Below are positions 25,420 to 34,480 of a DNA stretch of 53,320 nt, one piece after another. The notes under the pieces were generated by a model, which ran no database searches, was not told where the DNA came from, and worked only from the letters and a program-made list of their open reading frames with translations. Each line of letters starts with the position of its first letter. The first letter of the stretch is position 1. The stretch lies in assembly GCF_016765675.1 (NCBI RefSeq), contig NZ_JAESWB010000326.1, positions 1 through 53,320 of the forward strand, given 5' to 3'. The translations under genes were made by a program, and so were the position numbers. The stretch is from Neobacillus paridis (GTDB lineage Bacteria > Bacillota > Bacilli > Bacillales > Cytobacillaceae).

Positions 25420-26271
25420 TTATCTAGATGGACCGGTACCCGTATCGACCATCGTTGAATTCTTCCCTTTAACCTGCTTTAACGTCGCTACGATAAGAAA
25501 GCTAACAATCACTAATAAGAGCCAGGAACTCACCTTACCGAGATGAACGGGACTCCATACTTCGGTTTGATTTGGATATTCCCAAGCTCCAAAGAACGTT
25601 GCGATGTTTTCGGCAATCCAGATAAAAAATCCAATGAGTACAAAAGAAAGTGCAAGTGGCATGCGGTATCGAGTTCTATCAACTTCGTATGTGACCCATG
25701 ATTGCCAAAAGACAATTATGACAAGCCCGGATAACCACCAGCGAACATCAATCCAATAATGGTGGGTGAAAAAATTTAAATAAATTGCAGCGGCAAGAGG
25801 CACAACCTGCACAAATGGTGGCCACTTCACCAGTTCAACCTTCAGCCTCCTCCATGCCTGGCAAAGATAGCTCGCCACACTTGCATACATAAATCCGCTA
25901 TATAAAGGAACACCAAAAATTTTGAAATATCCTTCCTCAGGATAAGACCAGGAGCCCATATGTGTCTTGAAAATTTCAAGTGCAAGCCCAATGAGGTGGA
26001 ACAAGGTGATTACCTTTAGTTCATCCCGTGTTTCCAACCCAGAACGTACCATCACCCACTGCATCAGAAGACAAATGATGAGCAGCCAATCATACCGGGG
26101 CAGGAAGGGAAGCGGGAGGATTTTTGTAAAAGCCAACGAGGCAAAAATTACAACTGGAAACAAACAAGATAGGGCTTGCTCCCAGCCAAAACGAACGAGT
26201 TGCCTTAGTGCTCTCACGGTTTGTGCCTTCAGGGTTTTTCTCTGAGAATTACTTTGGATGGTTAGATTCAA
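25420..26271 (-). CDS. yoaT: DUF817 membrane protein, YoaT-like
   Basis: 283 aa, about eight transmembrane segments, DUF817 features HMGSWSYPEEGYFKIFGVPLYSGFMYASV and FGAWEYPNQ. Function unknown. I prefer TTG 26271 as start because AAGGGGGG lies 8 nt upstream; the longer frame from 26310 overlaps the HTH gene. The order yoaS-yozG-yoaT is the same as in B. subtilis. Confidence 0.85.
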   Translation of the reverse strand: MNLTIQSNSQRKTLKAQTVRALRQLVRFGWEQALSCLFPVVIFASLAFTKILPLPFLPRYDWLLIICLLMQWVMVRSGLETRDELKVITLFHLIGLALEIFKTHMGSWSYPEEGYFKIFGVPLYSGFMYASVASYLCQAWRRLKVELVKWPPFVQVVPLAAAIYLNFFTHHYWIDVRWWLSGLVIIVFWQSWVTYEVDRTRYRMPLALSFVLIGFFIWIAENIATFFGAWEYPNQTEVWSPVHLGKVSSWLLLVIVSFLIVATLKQVKGKNSTMVDTGTGPSR

Positions 26272-26284
26272 AAATAACCCCCCT

Positions 26285-26509
26285 TTATGAATTTTCGGTG
26301 CCATCATCACTTCGATATTCTAAAATATCGCCCGGCTGGCAATCTAAAGCCTTACAAATTGCTTCTAAAGTTGAGAACCTGATCGCCTTTGCCTTTCCAT
26401 TTTTCAATATCGAAAGGTTAGCCATCGTTATTCCAACCCTTTCCGAAAGTTCTGTTACACTCATTTTTCTCTTTGCCAGCATCACATCAATATTGATAAT
26501 TATCGCCAT
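26285..26509 (-). CDS. yozG: small XRE-type HTH regulator, YozG-like
   Basis: 74 aa, almost only a helix-turn-helix (SVTELSERVGITMANLSILKNGKAKAIRFSTLEAICKALDCQPGDIL), the YozG/YdaS-like form that always lies next to a DUF2975 gene. ATG 26509 follows GAGGTG by 7 nt, and that site overlaps the stop of the DUF2975 gene, so the two are coupled. Probably autoregulatory: T/A-rich TTTATC words cluster upstream of the operon near 27015-27075. Confidence 0.88.
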   Translation of the reverse strand: MAIIINIDVMLAKRKMSVTELSERVGITMANLSILKNGKAKAIRFSTLEAICKALDCQPGDILEYRSDDGTENS

Positions 26510-26519
26510 TGTTTTCACC

Positions 26520-27002
26520 TCAGACCGTTAAATCATTTTCTGATTTTATATCAATAGCTTCCTGTAAAAGTCTTTGAAGAACTGCAGCAAAGACGGCGAT
26601 CACAATAGAACCAAAGATAATGATCAATCCAATTACTATAATACCTGGGGCATCGTCTTTCTCCGCCATAAGATAAAACAGCGGCATGCCTGCTACATAC
26701 AAGATACTGATAGTGATGGCACAGTTTTTAATTTTTTTTAAAGCCATTACAGAAATTTGCGCAAAGGCTTTGTTCTTGTCAATATAGTGTAAAAGTTTAA
26801 AAGCCTGATACAAAGCAAAGTAAAAAGGGATCGCTGCTCCATACACGACAAGTAAAACGATATATTTCATAAAGGCAACATCCGGATACAATTCTGCTGT
26901 AAAATTGCCGATCTTCGGCACCAAAAAGATGCACAAAGCAAGCACAGGGATTCCAATAAGAATAACAGCAATTTTTAAAAAAAGTGTTGATCCTCGTCTC
27001 AT
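26520..27002 (-). CDS. yoaS: DUF2975 membrane protein, YoaS-like
   Basis: 160 aa with four transmembrane segments (VILIGIPVLALCIFLVPKIG; YIVLLVVYGAAIPFYFALYQ; two more). DUF2975 proteins are partners of YozG-type regulators and may inhibit or sense for them. ATG 27002 follows GAGGTG by 6 nt. Confidence 0.85.
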   Translation of the reverse strand: MRRGSTLFLKIAVILIGIPVLALCIFLVPKIGNFTAELYPDVAFMKYIVLLVVYGAAIPFYFALYQAFKLLHYIDKNKAFAQISVMALKKIKNCAITISILYVAGMPLFYLMAEKDDAPGIIVIGLIIIFGSIVIAVFAAVLQRLLQEAIDIKSENDLTV

Positions 27003-27014
27003 CAAAAGCACCTC

Positions 27015-27075
27015 GATAGTTTATTTATCAATATTTTACCCTTATATTTATCGATTATCAATAAATATTTATCAT
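27015..27075 (-). promoter_or_regulatory. A/T-rich repeat region upstream of yoaS
   Basis: Several near-copies of TTTATCRAT in both orientations (for example TATTTATCGAT and ATCAATAAATA) lie just before yoaS. Likely operator for the YozG-like regulator; no exact promoter assigned. Confidence 0.35.
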
Positions 27076-27268
27076 TTATTAATGAATTATTACCGATATT
27101 CAATTATTCACCTCTAAATACTCATTCCTTATAACGTTAAAATCTAAACCTTGAATACACAATGGTTCTAATGCGTTTAGATACTAACTATTTAGCTGCA
27201 AGCCGACTTTAATGACACTTGGAGAGGCAGAATAAAGAAATAGAGTTATCCTGCTCCTCCTTAATGCT

Positions 27269-28732
27269 TTATCTCTTTAACACTAGTTTCTTATCTTCTA
27301 TGACATAAACACAATCAGCCACTCTCTCTATAAAAGTTCGATCATGCGATACAAGGAGAACAGTTCCCTCATATGCTTTAAGGAATCGTTCCAAGGCTTC
27401 AATACAAAAAACATCTAAAAAGTTTGTTGGCTCATCTAAAACTAGTATATTATATCTTCCTAAAAACAGTTGACACAACACGAGACGAATTGCCTCCCCA
27501 CCGCTTAAATGGCGGACATTCTTTTTTAAATCATTTCCTGTAAAACTCATAGAGTGTAGGACAGAACGAATTTTTCTCTCATCGTAGTCGCTTCTATCTT
27601 TCATAAAGCCGAGGACCGATTCATTTTTTGTTAATTGATAATCCATCTGTTCAAAGGAACCGATAACGGCTTTTGGAGAAATTGTAATCCCTTCACCCCG
27701 CTCTAATATATGGCGAAGCAAAGTTGTTTTTCCTGAACCATTCTTCCCAGTAATGGCGATTGTCTTACCTAATGGAAACTGGAAGCTCGCTTCTTCGAGA
27801 AGTACCTTATTCCCTGCTTTTATCGTTAAACGGTCCGCTATAATTGGAAATTTATTGTGTAATTGAAGAGCATTTGACTGGTGAAAACGAATGATTTGCT
27901 CCTCTTTGGGAGGTTCCACCGCTTCAAGCTGTTCCACTCTCTGCTCGATTGCTTTTGCTGCTCGTTGAACGGCCTTTTGACTTGTATCCTTTGATTTTGT
28001 CATAAACATTTTATTCGCCTTTGCTTTTGTTTCTTTTTTGGACATACGCCCGTTCGCCTGTGTGATTTTCTCAGCCTTCTTCATTTTTTCCTCTGCAGCT
28101 TTAATAAGACGTGATTTTTCTTTGAGGTATCGATCATGTTGTTCCTGTTGCTGTCTTTTCTGAAGCTCTTTTTGGCGAGCGTATTCGGAGTAATTCCCTG
28201 TATATTCGGTTACCATTCCATCTTCCAGTTCCCAAATCTTCGTCACAAGTTTATCCAATACATACCGATCGTGACTCACAATGATTAAAGCACCATAATA
28301 GTAAGACAATTCTTCGATGAAAAATTGTATACCATCTCCATCTAGATGAGTGGTTGGCTCATCAATTAATAATCCTTCATGATAGTTTGAGAAAATTTGA
28401 GCTAACTTTAGTCTTGTCTGTTCACCACCGCTAAAGTTTTCAATCTCCGTTTCTGGAATTGACAGTCTTCCTTTTAGCCCGTAATCTACCTCGGTTTGTT
28501 CAGGTGATGTTAGTTGATCAAAATAGGCAAAATCTATGAAGCGTTTCACATGGCCTTTATCTGGCTTAATTTGACCAGCCATAAGTTTCAGCAGGGTACT
28601 TTTTCCCGCACCATTCTTTCCAACAATGCCAATTCGATCAAACTGGTGCACGGCCAACCTCGGGATATTTAGTACTACTCTATCTAAAAATGAAAGTTCT
28701 ATATTTTCCATTTGAATACATACATTTTCCAT
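27269..28732 (-). CDS. ABC-F ribosomal protection-type ATPase (Msr/Vga/VmlR group)
   Basis: 487 aa with two ATPase domains and no membrane part. Domain 1: GKNGAGKST, FSGGEQTRLKLAQIF, LLIDEPTTHLD; domain 2: GKNGSGKTT, LSGGEAIRLVLCQLF, LVLDEPTNFLD. Between them is a long charged coiled-coil linker (about 180-275). This size and layout is that of antibiotic-resistance ABC-F proteins, which bind the ribosomal E site and displace macrolides, lincosamides or pleuromutilins. Its ATG overlaps the methyltransferase stop, and the operon leader is an ErmD-type attenuator. The exact drug range cannot be read. Confidence 0.88.
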   Translation of the reverse strand: MENVCIQMENIELSFLDRVVLNIPRLAVHQFDRIGIVGKNGAGKSTLLKLMAGQIKPDKGHVKRFIDFAYFDQLTSPEQTEVDYGLKGRLSIPETEIENFSGGEQTRLKLAQIFSNYHEGLLIDEPTTHLDGDGIQFFIEELSYYYGALIIVSHDRYVLDKLVTKIWELEDGMVTEYTGNYSEYARQKELQKRQQQEQHDRYLKEKSRLIKAAEEKMKKAEKITQANGRMSKKETKAKANKMFMTKSKDTSQKAVQRAAKAIEQRVEQLEAVEPPKEEQIIRFHQSNALQLHNKFPIIADRLTIKAGNKVLLEEASFQFPLGKTIAITGKNGSGKTTLLRHILERGEGITISPKAVIGSFEQMDYQLTKNESVLGFMKDRSDYDERKIRSVLHSMSFTGNDLKKNVRHLSGGEAIRLVLCQLFLGRYNILVLDEPTNFLDVFCIEALERFLKAYEGTVLLVSHDRTFIERVADCVYVIEDKKLVLKR

Positions 28733-29625
28733 TACTCTTCGCCCTCCTTCGTCTGTCTATTTACTCCTACCAAAATATCTAAATCAACGGTAATCTCAGA
28801 AAAAACTTGATTTGTAAATTTATCAATTTGTTCCTTCTTCGAGTTCCAGGCAAGTGGAGACATTTGAACTAATTTTGATAAATCTGATTGAGGTAATTTC
28901 TTGGTATAGCTTAAATGGATCATGTTCACTAGTTGAAAATGCTGGTTAAAAAGTGACACCGTTTCATCATTTTTATAAGTCTTCATATCCATATCATCGA
29001 AAAGTGCTTTCCGAAGTTCTTTAAGATAATTTGTGCGAGGAACCACTTTAACAATGAGACCGTCTGACACTAAAATCCGCTTGAAATCCTTATAATTGGC
29101 AGGAGAAAGGATATTCAAAATGATATGGCACGATTGAGCCGATATGGGTGGGTGAGCTAAATCACCGACAAGCCAGATGGATTCTTTGTAATTGCTGGCT
29201 GCCATTCTAATGCCTTCCTTTGAAATATCTACACCTAATCCTGTAATTGTCCCATTCTTACCTTTATCTAAAATCCTTTGTAAATGGGAACCTTCGCCAC
29301 AGCCAGCATCAAGAATGATGATTTCACCAGTAGAAGCATGTATCTTTTCATTGATAACTTCTGAAATTTTCTGATGAAGTGAGGTATATAAGTTACTTTC
29401 CATAATGATTTTTTGTCTTGCCTTAAATAATTTCTTGTCGTAATGGCTATGTGCAGAACGAGTCATCATGTTTACATATCCCTGCTTTGCAAAATCAAAC
29501 GTATGATTATTCAGGCAGATAAGGCTTTTTAAATGAGTAACCGCCATTGGACTATTACAAAGTGGGCAACTGAATACCTGAACATATTTACTAGCTAATT
29601 CAGCACTTTTTTCTTTATTAGTCAT
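28732..29625 (-). CDS. rlmA: 23S rRNA (guanine-N1) methyltransferase, RlmA/TlrB type
   Basis: 297 aa: an N-terminal zinc ribbon (FSCPLCNSPM...SLICLNNHTFD, ligands Cys, Cys, Cys, His) and a SAM fold (IILDAGCGEGSHLQ). RlmA enzymes methylate G745 or, for the TlrB/RlmA(II) group, G748 in the tunnel wall; TlrB gives tylosin resistance with a second methylation. ATG 29625 follows GGAAGAGG; the TTG at 29643 is less likely. With the overlapping ABC-F gene it forms a two-gene ribosome-protection operon behind a drug-sensing leader. Confidence 0.88.
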   Translation of the reverse strand: MTNKEKSAELASKYVQVFSCPLCNSPMAVTHLKSLICLNNHTFDFAKQGYVNMMTRSAHSHYDKKLFKARQKIIMESNLYTSLHQKISEVINEKIHASTGEIIILDAGCGEGSHLQRILDKGKNGTITGLGVDISKEGIRMAASNYKESIWLVGDLAHPPISAQSCHIILNILSPANYKDFKRILVSDGLIVKVVPRTNYLKELRKALFDDMDMKTYKNDETVSLFNQHFQLVNMIHLSYTKKLPQSDLSKLVQMSPLAWNSKKEQIDKFTNQVFSEITVDLDILVGVNRQTKEGEE

Positions 29626-29645
29626 ATTTCCTCTTCCTTTCAAAT

Positions 29646-29673
29646 AAAAAAATCACAAGCATCTGCCTGTGAC
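29646..29673 (-). terminator. attenuator terminator immediately before rlmA
   Basis: TCACAAGCA (29653-29661) and TGCCTGTGA (29664-29672) pair with one G-U, followed by seven T on the minus strand, only about 20 nt before the ATG. A terminator at this place must be relieved for rlmA and ABC-F expression. Confidence 0.75.
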
Positions 29674-29779
29674 TTGAGAGTAAAGGGAGTAGACCCATCC
29701 TTATTCCGTTAGGGGGCTATTAAAAGCCGTCAGAAAATAAACCTGCCTTTGGAGTACACAAAGTAAGGTTAAAATAAGA

Positions 29780-29813
29780 CAAAAATAAAGAAAGGCAGAA
29801 TAAGCCGCCTTTC
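29780..29813 (-). terminator. second leader terminator
   Basis: GAAAGGC (29790-29796) and GCCTTTC (29807-29813) form a stem followed by TTTATTTTT on the minus strand, within the leader of the rlmA/ABC-F operon. Confidence 0.6.
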
Positions 29814-30002
29814 TGTACATTACATATTTTTTCACGCATAATCAGGCATCAGTGACCCCATTCAAAAGTTGGTTAAGTGGAGAAACAAATTGCCGGTATA
29901 GGGTGAATGACTACTTCACAAATATGAAATGAAGATTATTAAAAAAGGACAGACTAATCCCGTTTACTCTGCATCACGAACAGAGCCTTTGACCGTATTC
30001 AA

Positions 30003-30047
30003 TTACTGGTTCAAAGTTGGGAATCGTAGTCTCATTGCATGTGTCAT
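30003..30047 (-). CDS. ErmD-type leader peptide MTHAMRLRFPTLNQ
   Basis: A 14-codon frame with a perfect AGGAGG (30059-30064) 11 nt upstream encodes MTHAMRLRFPTLNQ. From memory the ErmD leader peptide is MTHSMRLRFPTLNQ, which differs at one residue and stalls the ribosome at its Arg-Leu-Arg (+x+) motif when a macrolide is bound. Here it sits in front of rlmA and ABC-F genes and not before an erm gene. Its 3' codons (CAACTTTGA) can pair with TCAAAG just downstream, so ribosome stalling could change the RNA fold. Confidence 0.85.
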   Translation of the reverse strand: MTHAMRLRFPTLNQ

Positions 30048-30086
30048 TTTTTAATAATCCTCCTAAACGTTTATCATTCACTTATA

Positions 30087-30115
30087 ATTGTATACTGGCC
30101 TTTTAAAGAAGTCAA
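30087..30115 (-). promoter_or_regulatory. promoter of the leader/rlmA/ABC-F operon
   Basis: TTGACT (-35, 30110-30115), a 17-nt spacer and TACAAT (-10, 30087-30092) read leftward. A strong near-consensus vegetative promoter, so the operon is kept low by attenuation and not by the promoter. Confidence 0.8.
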
Positions 30116-30181
30116 AGGTAATATGTATCTAAGTGACCAAGTATAGTCGAGATTCACTAATTTCAGAATTCAGCAAATGGT

Positions 30182-30215
30182 TGGTGCCTGACACCCCGAG
30201 TGGTGTCAGGCACCA
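30182..30215. repeat. perfect 14-bp hairpin repeat
   Basis: TGGTGCCTGACACC (30182-30195) and its complement (30202-30215) surround CCGAGT. I recognise the GGTGCCTGACACC hairpin as a dispersed element in Bacillaceae intergenic DNA. It lacks a T run, so it is not a normal terminator. Confidence 0.6.
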
Positions 30216-30294
30216 TTTCGACTTAAACCGTTACTTCCAATGAGTAACCAGTTTGTTCTTGAATTTTTTTGCTGATTTCTTTTTTATTCTTAAA

Positions 30295-30336
30295 CAAAAA
30301 AGCCGATTTTCTCGAACAAAAAAGGCAATCAGCTTT
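30295..30336 (-). terminator. terminator after the P450 gene
   Basis: AGCCGATT (30301-30308) pairs with AATCAGCT (30327-30334) with one mismatch and is followed by a T run on the minus strand. Confidence 0.65.
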
Positions 30337-30382
30337 TTTGAGATATCCTATTAACGAATGTAATCCATCTTAATTATATTTT

Positions 30383-31633
30383 TCACCTCACATTTTTGAT
30401 TACAACTTGGCTATGGGGGATACTTGGCATACTTACCAAACTATAACTTAAGTCCTGTGCAGGGACTTCATAATCCATTTGGTTGACAAGAAAATCAAGG
30501 CACACTTTCATGATTTCAATCGTGACCCATTCACCAGCACAGCGATGCCCCATCATGTAGTCTCCACCACCTTGTGGGATGAATGAAAACGGGCTCCCTT
30601 CCCAATTGGCAAAGCGGGCAGGATTAAACACATCCGGATTGTCCCAAATTTCAGGGTCATGGTTTGTGCCATAAAGGTCTAAAAGAGTTAGAGTATCTTC
30701 TTCAATTTGATAGCCGTTCCAGGAAAAATCTGTCTTCACCCGTGCGATGACAAACGGAAAAAACGGATAAAAGCGGCGAACTTCCTGAATAAACATCTGA
30801 GCATATTTTGCATCTCCGGATTGGAGTTTCTCCCTTTCTTCCGGATAATGATGTAATGCTAAAGCAACGAAATTAATAAATATGGCAATTGCTACAATGG
30901 GTCGTAGAATATTGATGACTTCAACAGCAGCCGTTGCGGAATCAAGGAGATTCCCATCTAGATCACGATGCCAAGAGAATCTATGTAAAGCTGTATTTTC
31001 AGGAGGTTTCACAGTCCCTTGACGGACCTTTTCAATCAGTTCGCCCATCCATTTTTCCACATCATTTCGGGCATTTCTTCCCAGCCAATGGCTGGGCCCG
31101 ACTGCACCTGCGGATTCGAACATTGCTCCCAAATTCTTGGTCAAATTCTTCATTTCATCTTCCTTCATTGGTACTCCAGCCCACTCACAGGCTATCCGAC
31201 ATAATATTTCCTTGGTTTCTTCATAAAAAATTAGTTCATCCATTTGCTCCCAATTAGCTATAGCTACCTCCCATTGTTTTTTGGTAAGGCTAGATAGCCT
31301 GCTAAGTTCATCAGGGGACATGATGGACATAAACATTTCCTTGCGATGTTGGTGGGCTTGTCCATCTAATGCTTGAACACCATTCTGACCAAACAAGGTT
31401 TGGATCGCCCGGTTAGGTGCAGCGCCTTTCCTTTGGAATTTCTCGGTGTCATAAAAAACTTTCGCTGCCTCTTTTCCCCCCATGCAGATTGCTTTCTTCC
31501 CAAGCAATCGAGTCTCAAAGACATCGGAATGAAAACTGCGCCGTCTATTCAAGATGTACATATAGCCTTCTCTCATCAGGCTTAAACTATGGTCTAATCC
31601 TTCTTCTCGAGGCATATTTTGTTTATTTATCAT
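30383..31633 (-). CDS. cypC: cytochrome P450 CYP152 (fatty acid peroxygenase)
   Basis: 416 aa, class CYP152 (B. subtilis YbdT/P450-BS-beta): uses hydrogen peroxide to hydroxylate fatty acids at the alpha or beta carbon, and some members decarboxylate them to alkenes. The heme ligand is Cys in [15 protein letters not shown]. The Arg-Pro of the peroxygenase I-helix ([12 protein letters not shown]) replaces the usual acid-Thr pair. [10 protein letters not shown] is the ExxR helix. ATG 31633 follows GGAGG by 6 nt; the ATG four codons earlier overlaps the site. A single-gene transcript. Confidence 0.92.
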   Translation of the reverse strand: MINKQNMPREEGLDHSLSLMREGYMYILNRRRSFHSDVFETRLLGKKAICMGGKEAAKVFYDTEKFQRKGAAPNRAIQTLFGQNGVQALDGQAHQHRKEMFMSIMSPDELSRLSSLTKKQWEVAIANWEQMDELIFYEETKEILCRIACEWAGVPMKEDEMKNLTKNLGAMFESAGAVGPSHWLGRNARNDVEKWMGELIEKVRQGTVKPPENTALHRFSWHRDLDGNLLDSATAAVEVINILRPIVAIAIFINFVALALHHYPEEREKLQSGDAKYAQMFIQEVRRFYPFFPFVIARVKTDFSWNGYQIEEDTLTLLDLYGTNHDPEIWDNPDVFNPARFANWEGSPFSFIPQGGGDYMMGHRCAGEWVTIEIMKVCLDFLVNQMDYEVPAQDLSYSLVSMPSIPHSQVVIKNVR

Positions 31634-31801
31634 AGAAACCTCCATTTTTATGAGTTAGTCCTATTATTTGTCAATCCATCCTTGTTTACTCAAAAGAGTG
31701 CTTTCCTCTGCTTATTTTACAAAAGAATGGCAATCATTAAGGATTTCAATTGAGGGAAAATAATAACAGCTTTTGAGATACTGCAATGGTGGTGAACATT
31801 C

Positions 31802-31909
31802 TTGAAAAAATTTGTAATAGTAATCCTAGTCTTTACTGAAATTTTTCTCCCAGTTCAACAAATAAAAGCAAAGAAACACATGAACTTCCTCCACATTGGC
31901 AAGACATAG
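31802..31909 (+). CDS. possible truncated secreted peptide
   Basis: TTG-initiated frame of 35 codons: a convincing signal-peptide-like start (MKKFVIVILVFTEIFLPVQQ, then IKAKK) followed by only ten further residues and a stop. GGTGGTG lies 6 nt upstream. It is more likely the 5' remnant of a secreted-protein gene than an intact gene. The rest of 31634-32019 shows only the terminator at 31951-31990. Confidence 0.3.
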   Translation: MKKFVIVILVFTEIFLPVQQIKAKKHMNFLHIGKT

Positions 31910-31950
31910 TAAAACGGAAAGCCCGGTAAACAAGTGACAACCGCAACAAA

Positions 31951-31990
31951 GAGCAGGGTAATTCATATGAATTCGCCCTGCCTTTTCTTT
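31951..31990 (+). terminator. terminator in the gap before the methyltransferase
   Basis: GCAGGG (31953-31958) pairs with CCCTGC (31976-31981) around a palindromic ATTCATATGAAT, and TTTTCTTTT follows on the plus strand. Confidence 0.6.
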
Positions 31991-32019
31991 TGCTATACCA
32001 CTTAATAATGAGATTCATC

Positions 32020-32073
32020 TTAAGAATTGTTAAGAAATTCCACCACTGTTTCTTTAGGTTTTAAGTCTATTCT
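32020..32073 (+). promoter_or_regulatory. two-component operator and promoter, copy 1
   Basis: TTAAGAA-TTG-TTAAGAA (32020-32036) is a direct repeat with a 10-bp period. ACTGTTTCTTTA starts 25 bp from its beginning, and the -10-like TATTCT starts 48 bp from it (32068-32073). The copy at 34524-34577 has the same spacing. Confidence 0.7.
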
Positions 32074-32109
32074 AACCATAGAAATACAATTTCGAAGGAG
32101 TGAATAGGC

Positions 32110-32667
32110 TTGAAATCAATAATGTTTTTTCTTCAATATCTCTTTTGTCCAAGAAAAATCGGGGCTGTTTTGCCAAGTTCAGATTATCTTGCCGATAAAA
32201 TGATCGAGACGGTTGAATTCCAATCAGCTCAATATATTGTTGAATATGGAGCGGGAACTGGTGTTTTTACAGATAAAATCATAAAATACAGAAGACCAGA
32301 TACCGTGGTTATGTTGTTTGAGAGCAACAAAGTGTTTTACGAGACGTTAAAAGAAAAATACAAAAGTGAAAACAACCTTATTATCATAAACGACACGGCA
32401 GAGAATATAGACAAATATGTAAAAAAATATGAAATTCCCTATATTGACTATGTTATCTCTGGTTTGCCTTTTGCGAGTTTGCCCAAGAATGTCTCGAATG
32501 TTATCTTAAATAAAACAAGGAAGTTGTTGAAAAACAGGGGTAAGTTTATTACTTTTCAATATACCCTGTTTAAAAAGCCACTGTTTAATCAATATTTTGA
32601 ACAAATTAACATTAAACGTGAATACCGAAATATTCCGCCTGCTTTTGTATTGAGTTGCCAAAATTAA
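32110..32667 (+). CDS. rRNA adenine/phospholipid methyltransferase-like SAM enzyme
   Basis: 185 aa. N-terminus FLQYLFCPRKIGAVLPSSDYLADKM and SAM motif IVEYGAGTGVFT are shared by PmtA-type phospholipid N-methyltransferases and KsgA/Erm-like folds; YVISGLPFASLP stands at the catalytic NLPF/NIPY-like place. TTG 32110 is the start, with GAAGGAG 10 nt upstream. It heads a methyltransferase-regulator-kinase operon and shares an operator with a DedA-type gene, which suggests a cell-envelope response, perhaps to cationic peptides. Substrate not certain. Confidence 0.78.
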   Translation: MKSIMFFLQYLFCPRKIGAVLPSSDYLADKMIETVEFQSAQYIVEYGAGTGVFTDKIIKYRRPDTVVMLFESNKVFYETLKEKYKSENNLIIINDTAENIDKYVKKYEIPYIDYVISGLPFASLPKNVSNVILNKTRKLLKNRGKFITFQYTLFKKPLFNQYFEQINIKREYRNIPPAFVLSCQN

Positions 32668-32708
32668 AGTGTAGGTTACTAGATGGTACGTAAGGGATGT
32701 GAAATAGA

Positions 32709-33395
32709 TTGAGTACAAAAATTTTAATTGTTGATGATGATAAGGAAATCAGAAACCTTATCTCTGTCTATTTAGAAAACGAAGGAATCCAGACAAAACA
32801 GGCAGAAGATGCCCTTGAAGCGTTAAAACTACTGGATAAAGAGGTGTTTGACCTCATTATTTTAGATATAATGATGCCGAAAATGGATGGAATTGAAGCC
32901 TGTATGAAGATTAGAGAAGAACGCCATATGCCCATCATCATGCTTTCAGCGAAATCAGAAGATATGGATAAAATCCAGGGGCTTGCTTCTGGTGCAGATG
33001 ATTATATGGCGAAACCATTTAATCCATTGGAACTCATAGCAAGAGTAAAGTCTCAACTTCGACGATATAAAAGGTATAATGCCGAAGCTGATAATGACAA
33101 AAGCATCATTGAAATTGGCGATTTAAAAATAAATACGGATACTCGCCAAGTATGGGTGGGGAAGAAGGAAGTAAGGCTTACACCGAAGGAATTTGATATA
33201 CTTGAACTTCTTGTCCGTAATAAAGGCATAGTGTTAAGCGTCAGCAAAATATACGAAGCTGTTTGGAAAGAAGACTTTTTTAAGTCGGATAATACGGTAA
33301 TGGTGCATATCACAAAAATTAGGGAGAAGATTGAAGAAGATCCGAAACATCCCATCTATATCAAAACTGTTTGGGGAGTCGGCTATAAAATATGA
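32709..33395 (+). CDS. OmpR-family response regulator
   Basis: 228 aa. Receiver with the acidic pair VDDDKE and phospho-Asp in LIILDIMMPKMDG, Thr/Ser in LSAKSED, Lys in AKPFNP; C-terminal winged helix (LTPKEFDILELLVRNKGIVLS; IYIKTVWGVGYKI). It starts at TTG 32709. It overlaps the kinase by 4 bp. It probably binds the TTAAGRA direct repeats at 32020 and 34524. Confidence 0.92.
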   Translation: MSTKILIVDDDKEIRNLISVYLENEGIQTKQAEDALEALKLLDKEVFDLIILDIMMPKMDGIEACMKIREERHMPIIMLSAKSEDMDKIQGLASGADDYMAKPFNPLELIARVKSQLRRYKRYNAEADNDKSIIEIGDLKINTDTRQVWVGKKEVRLTPKEFDILELLVRNKGIVLSVSKIYEAVWKEDFFKSDNTVMVHITKIREKIEEDPKHPIYIKTVWGVGYKI

Positions 33396-34480
33396 AGAGA
33401 TATCGAATCAAGAATTCATTACTTGTAACACTTTTGGTAGCAGTTGCTATTAGTTTTTTTGTTTCGATTGTTGTCATGACAATTATCTCTCAAATTATTT
33501 TGCATTATTATAATATTAAATATCTTACTATTGATGAAATTGGAGTAACTACCTATAATTTTATCGTTTTTTTAATATTTACTTTTGTTATCCTTTCTTT
33601 TATTGTCACTTTCTTAGCAATGATTCGAAAAAAAATTATGTATATAAAGCGTATTACAGAAAGTATTAATGATATTGCCAATGGAAACTTGGGATTAACC
33701 ATTGAAATGAAAGGAAATGATGAATTAAGCAGACTTGCTGAAAACGTCAATAGTATGTCTAAAGAATTGGCGAGCAAATTTGAATATGAAAGACAATTGG
33801 AAATGGCAAAAAATGAACTAATAACAAATGTATCCCATGATTTGCGTTCGCCTTTAACATCCATAATTGGATATTTAGACTTGTTGAGAAAGGGTAAGTA
33901 TTCAGATCAAAGTCAACTAATTGAATATCTTGATACTTCTTACTCAAAATCAAAAAGACTTGAAGCTCTAATCAATGAACTTTTTGAATATACTCGTTTA
34001 ACAAGCCCTGATGTCCAATTAGACTTTAATGAAGTGGACTTGGTGGGTTTATTAGTACAATTAATCGGGGAATACGTTCCCATTTTTGATAAGGAAAAAC
34101 TAACTGTTGTAAAGGAAATACCCAATGAAGAAATTTCCGTTATAATGGATGTTGAAAAAATGGTACGGGTTTATGAAAATCTTCTTGCAAATGCAATAAA
34201 ATACAGTTTAAAACCGTCAGAAATACACATCAAGTTGGAAAAACAGGGTTCTATGGCAATTTTGAAAGCATCAAATCAAGTTGAATCTCCTCCTGTTGAC
34301 GATATAAATAAACTATTTGATAGATTTTTTATAGGGGATAAGGCAAGAAGGAATAATCAAGGTACGGGTCTTGGACTTGCCATCTCAAAAAGAATTGTTG
34401 AATTGCATGGTGGAAACATTCGAGCAGAACATAAAGAAGGTTGGATAACCTTTATAGTAGAGCAACCGATAAAACAATGA
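33392..34480 (+). CDS. sensor histidine kinase
   Basis: 362 aa: two transmembrane segments (about 12-35 and 53-75) with a short extracytoplasmic loop, HAMP, HisKA with phospho-His in ELITNVSHDLRSPLTSIIGY, and HATPase (ENLLANAIKYS; FDRFFIGD; GTGLGLAISKRIVELHGG). The short loop suggests intramembrane sensing of envelope stress. Partner of the response regulator it overlaps. A terminator follows at 34473-34517. Confidence 0.92.
   Translation: MKRYRIKNSLLVTLLVAVAISFFVSIVVMTIISQIILHYYNIKYLTIDEIGVTTYNFIVFLIFTFVILSFIVTFLAMIRKKIMYIKRITESINDIANGNLGLTIEMKGNDELSRLAENVNSMSKELASKFEYERQLEMAKNELITNVSHDLRSPLTSIIGYLDLLRKGKYSDQSQLIEYLDTSYSKSKRLEALINELFEYTRLTSPDVQLDFNEVDLVGLLVQLIGEYVPIFDKEKLTVVKEIPNEEISVIMDVEKMVRVYENLLANAIKYSLKPSEIHIKLEKQGSMAILKASNQVESPPVDDINKLFDRFFIGDKARRNNQGTGLGLAISKRIVELHGGNIRAEHKEGWITFIVEQPIKQ

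Noticed and set aside
28732..29625. Erm-type adenine methyltransferase behind the ErmD-like leader
   Set aside because: The enzyme has a zinc ribbon and the RlmA layout, not the Erm/KsgA NLPY-type motif.
30182..30215. Terminator of the leader peptide operon region
   Set aside because: The stem is perfect but has no T run and lies upstream of the operon promoter; it fits a dispersed hairpin element better.
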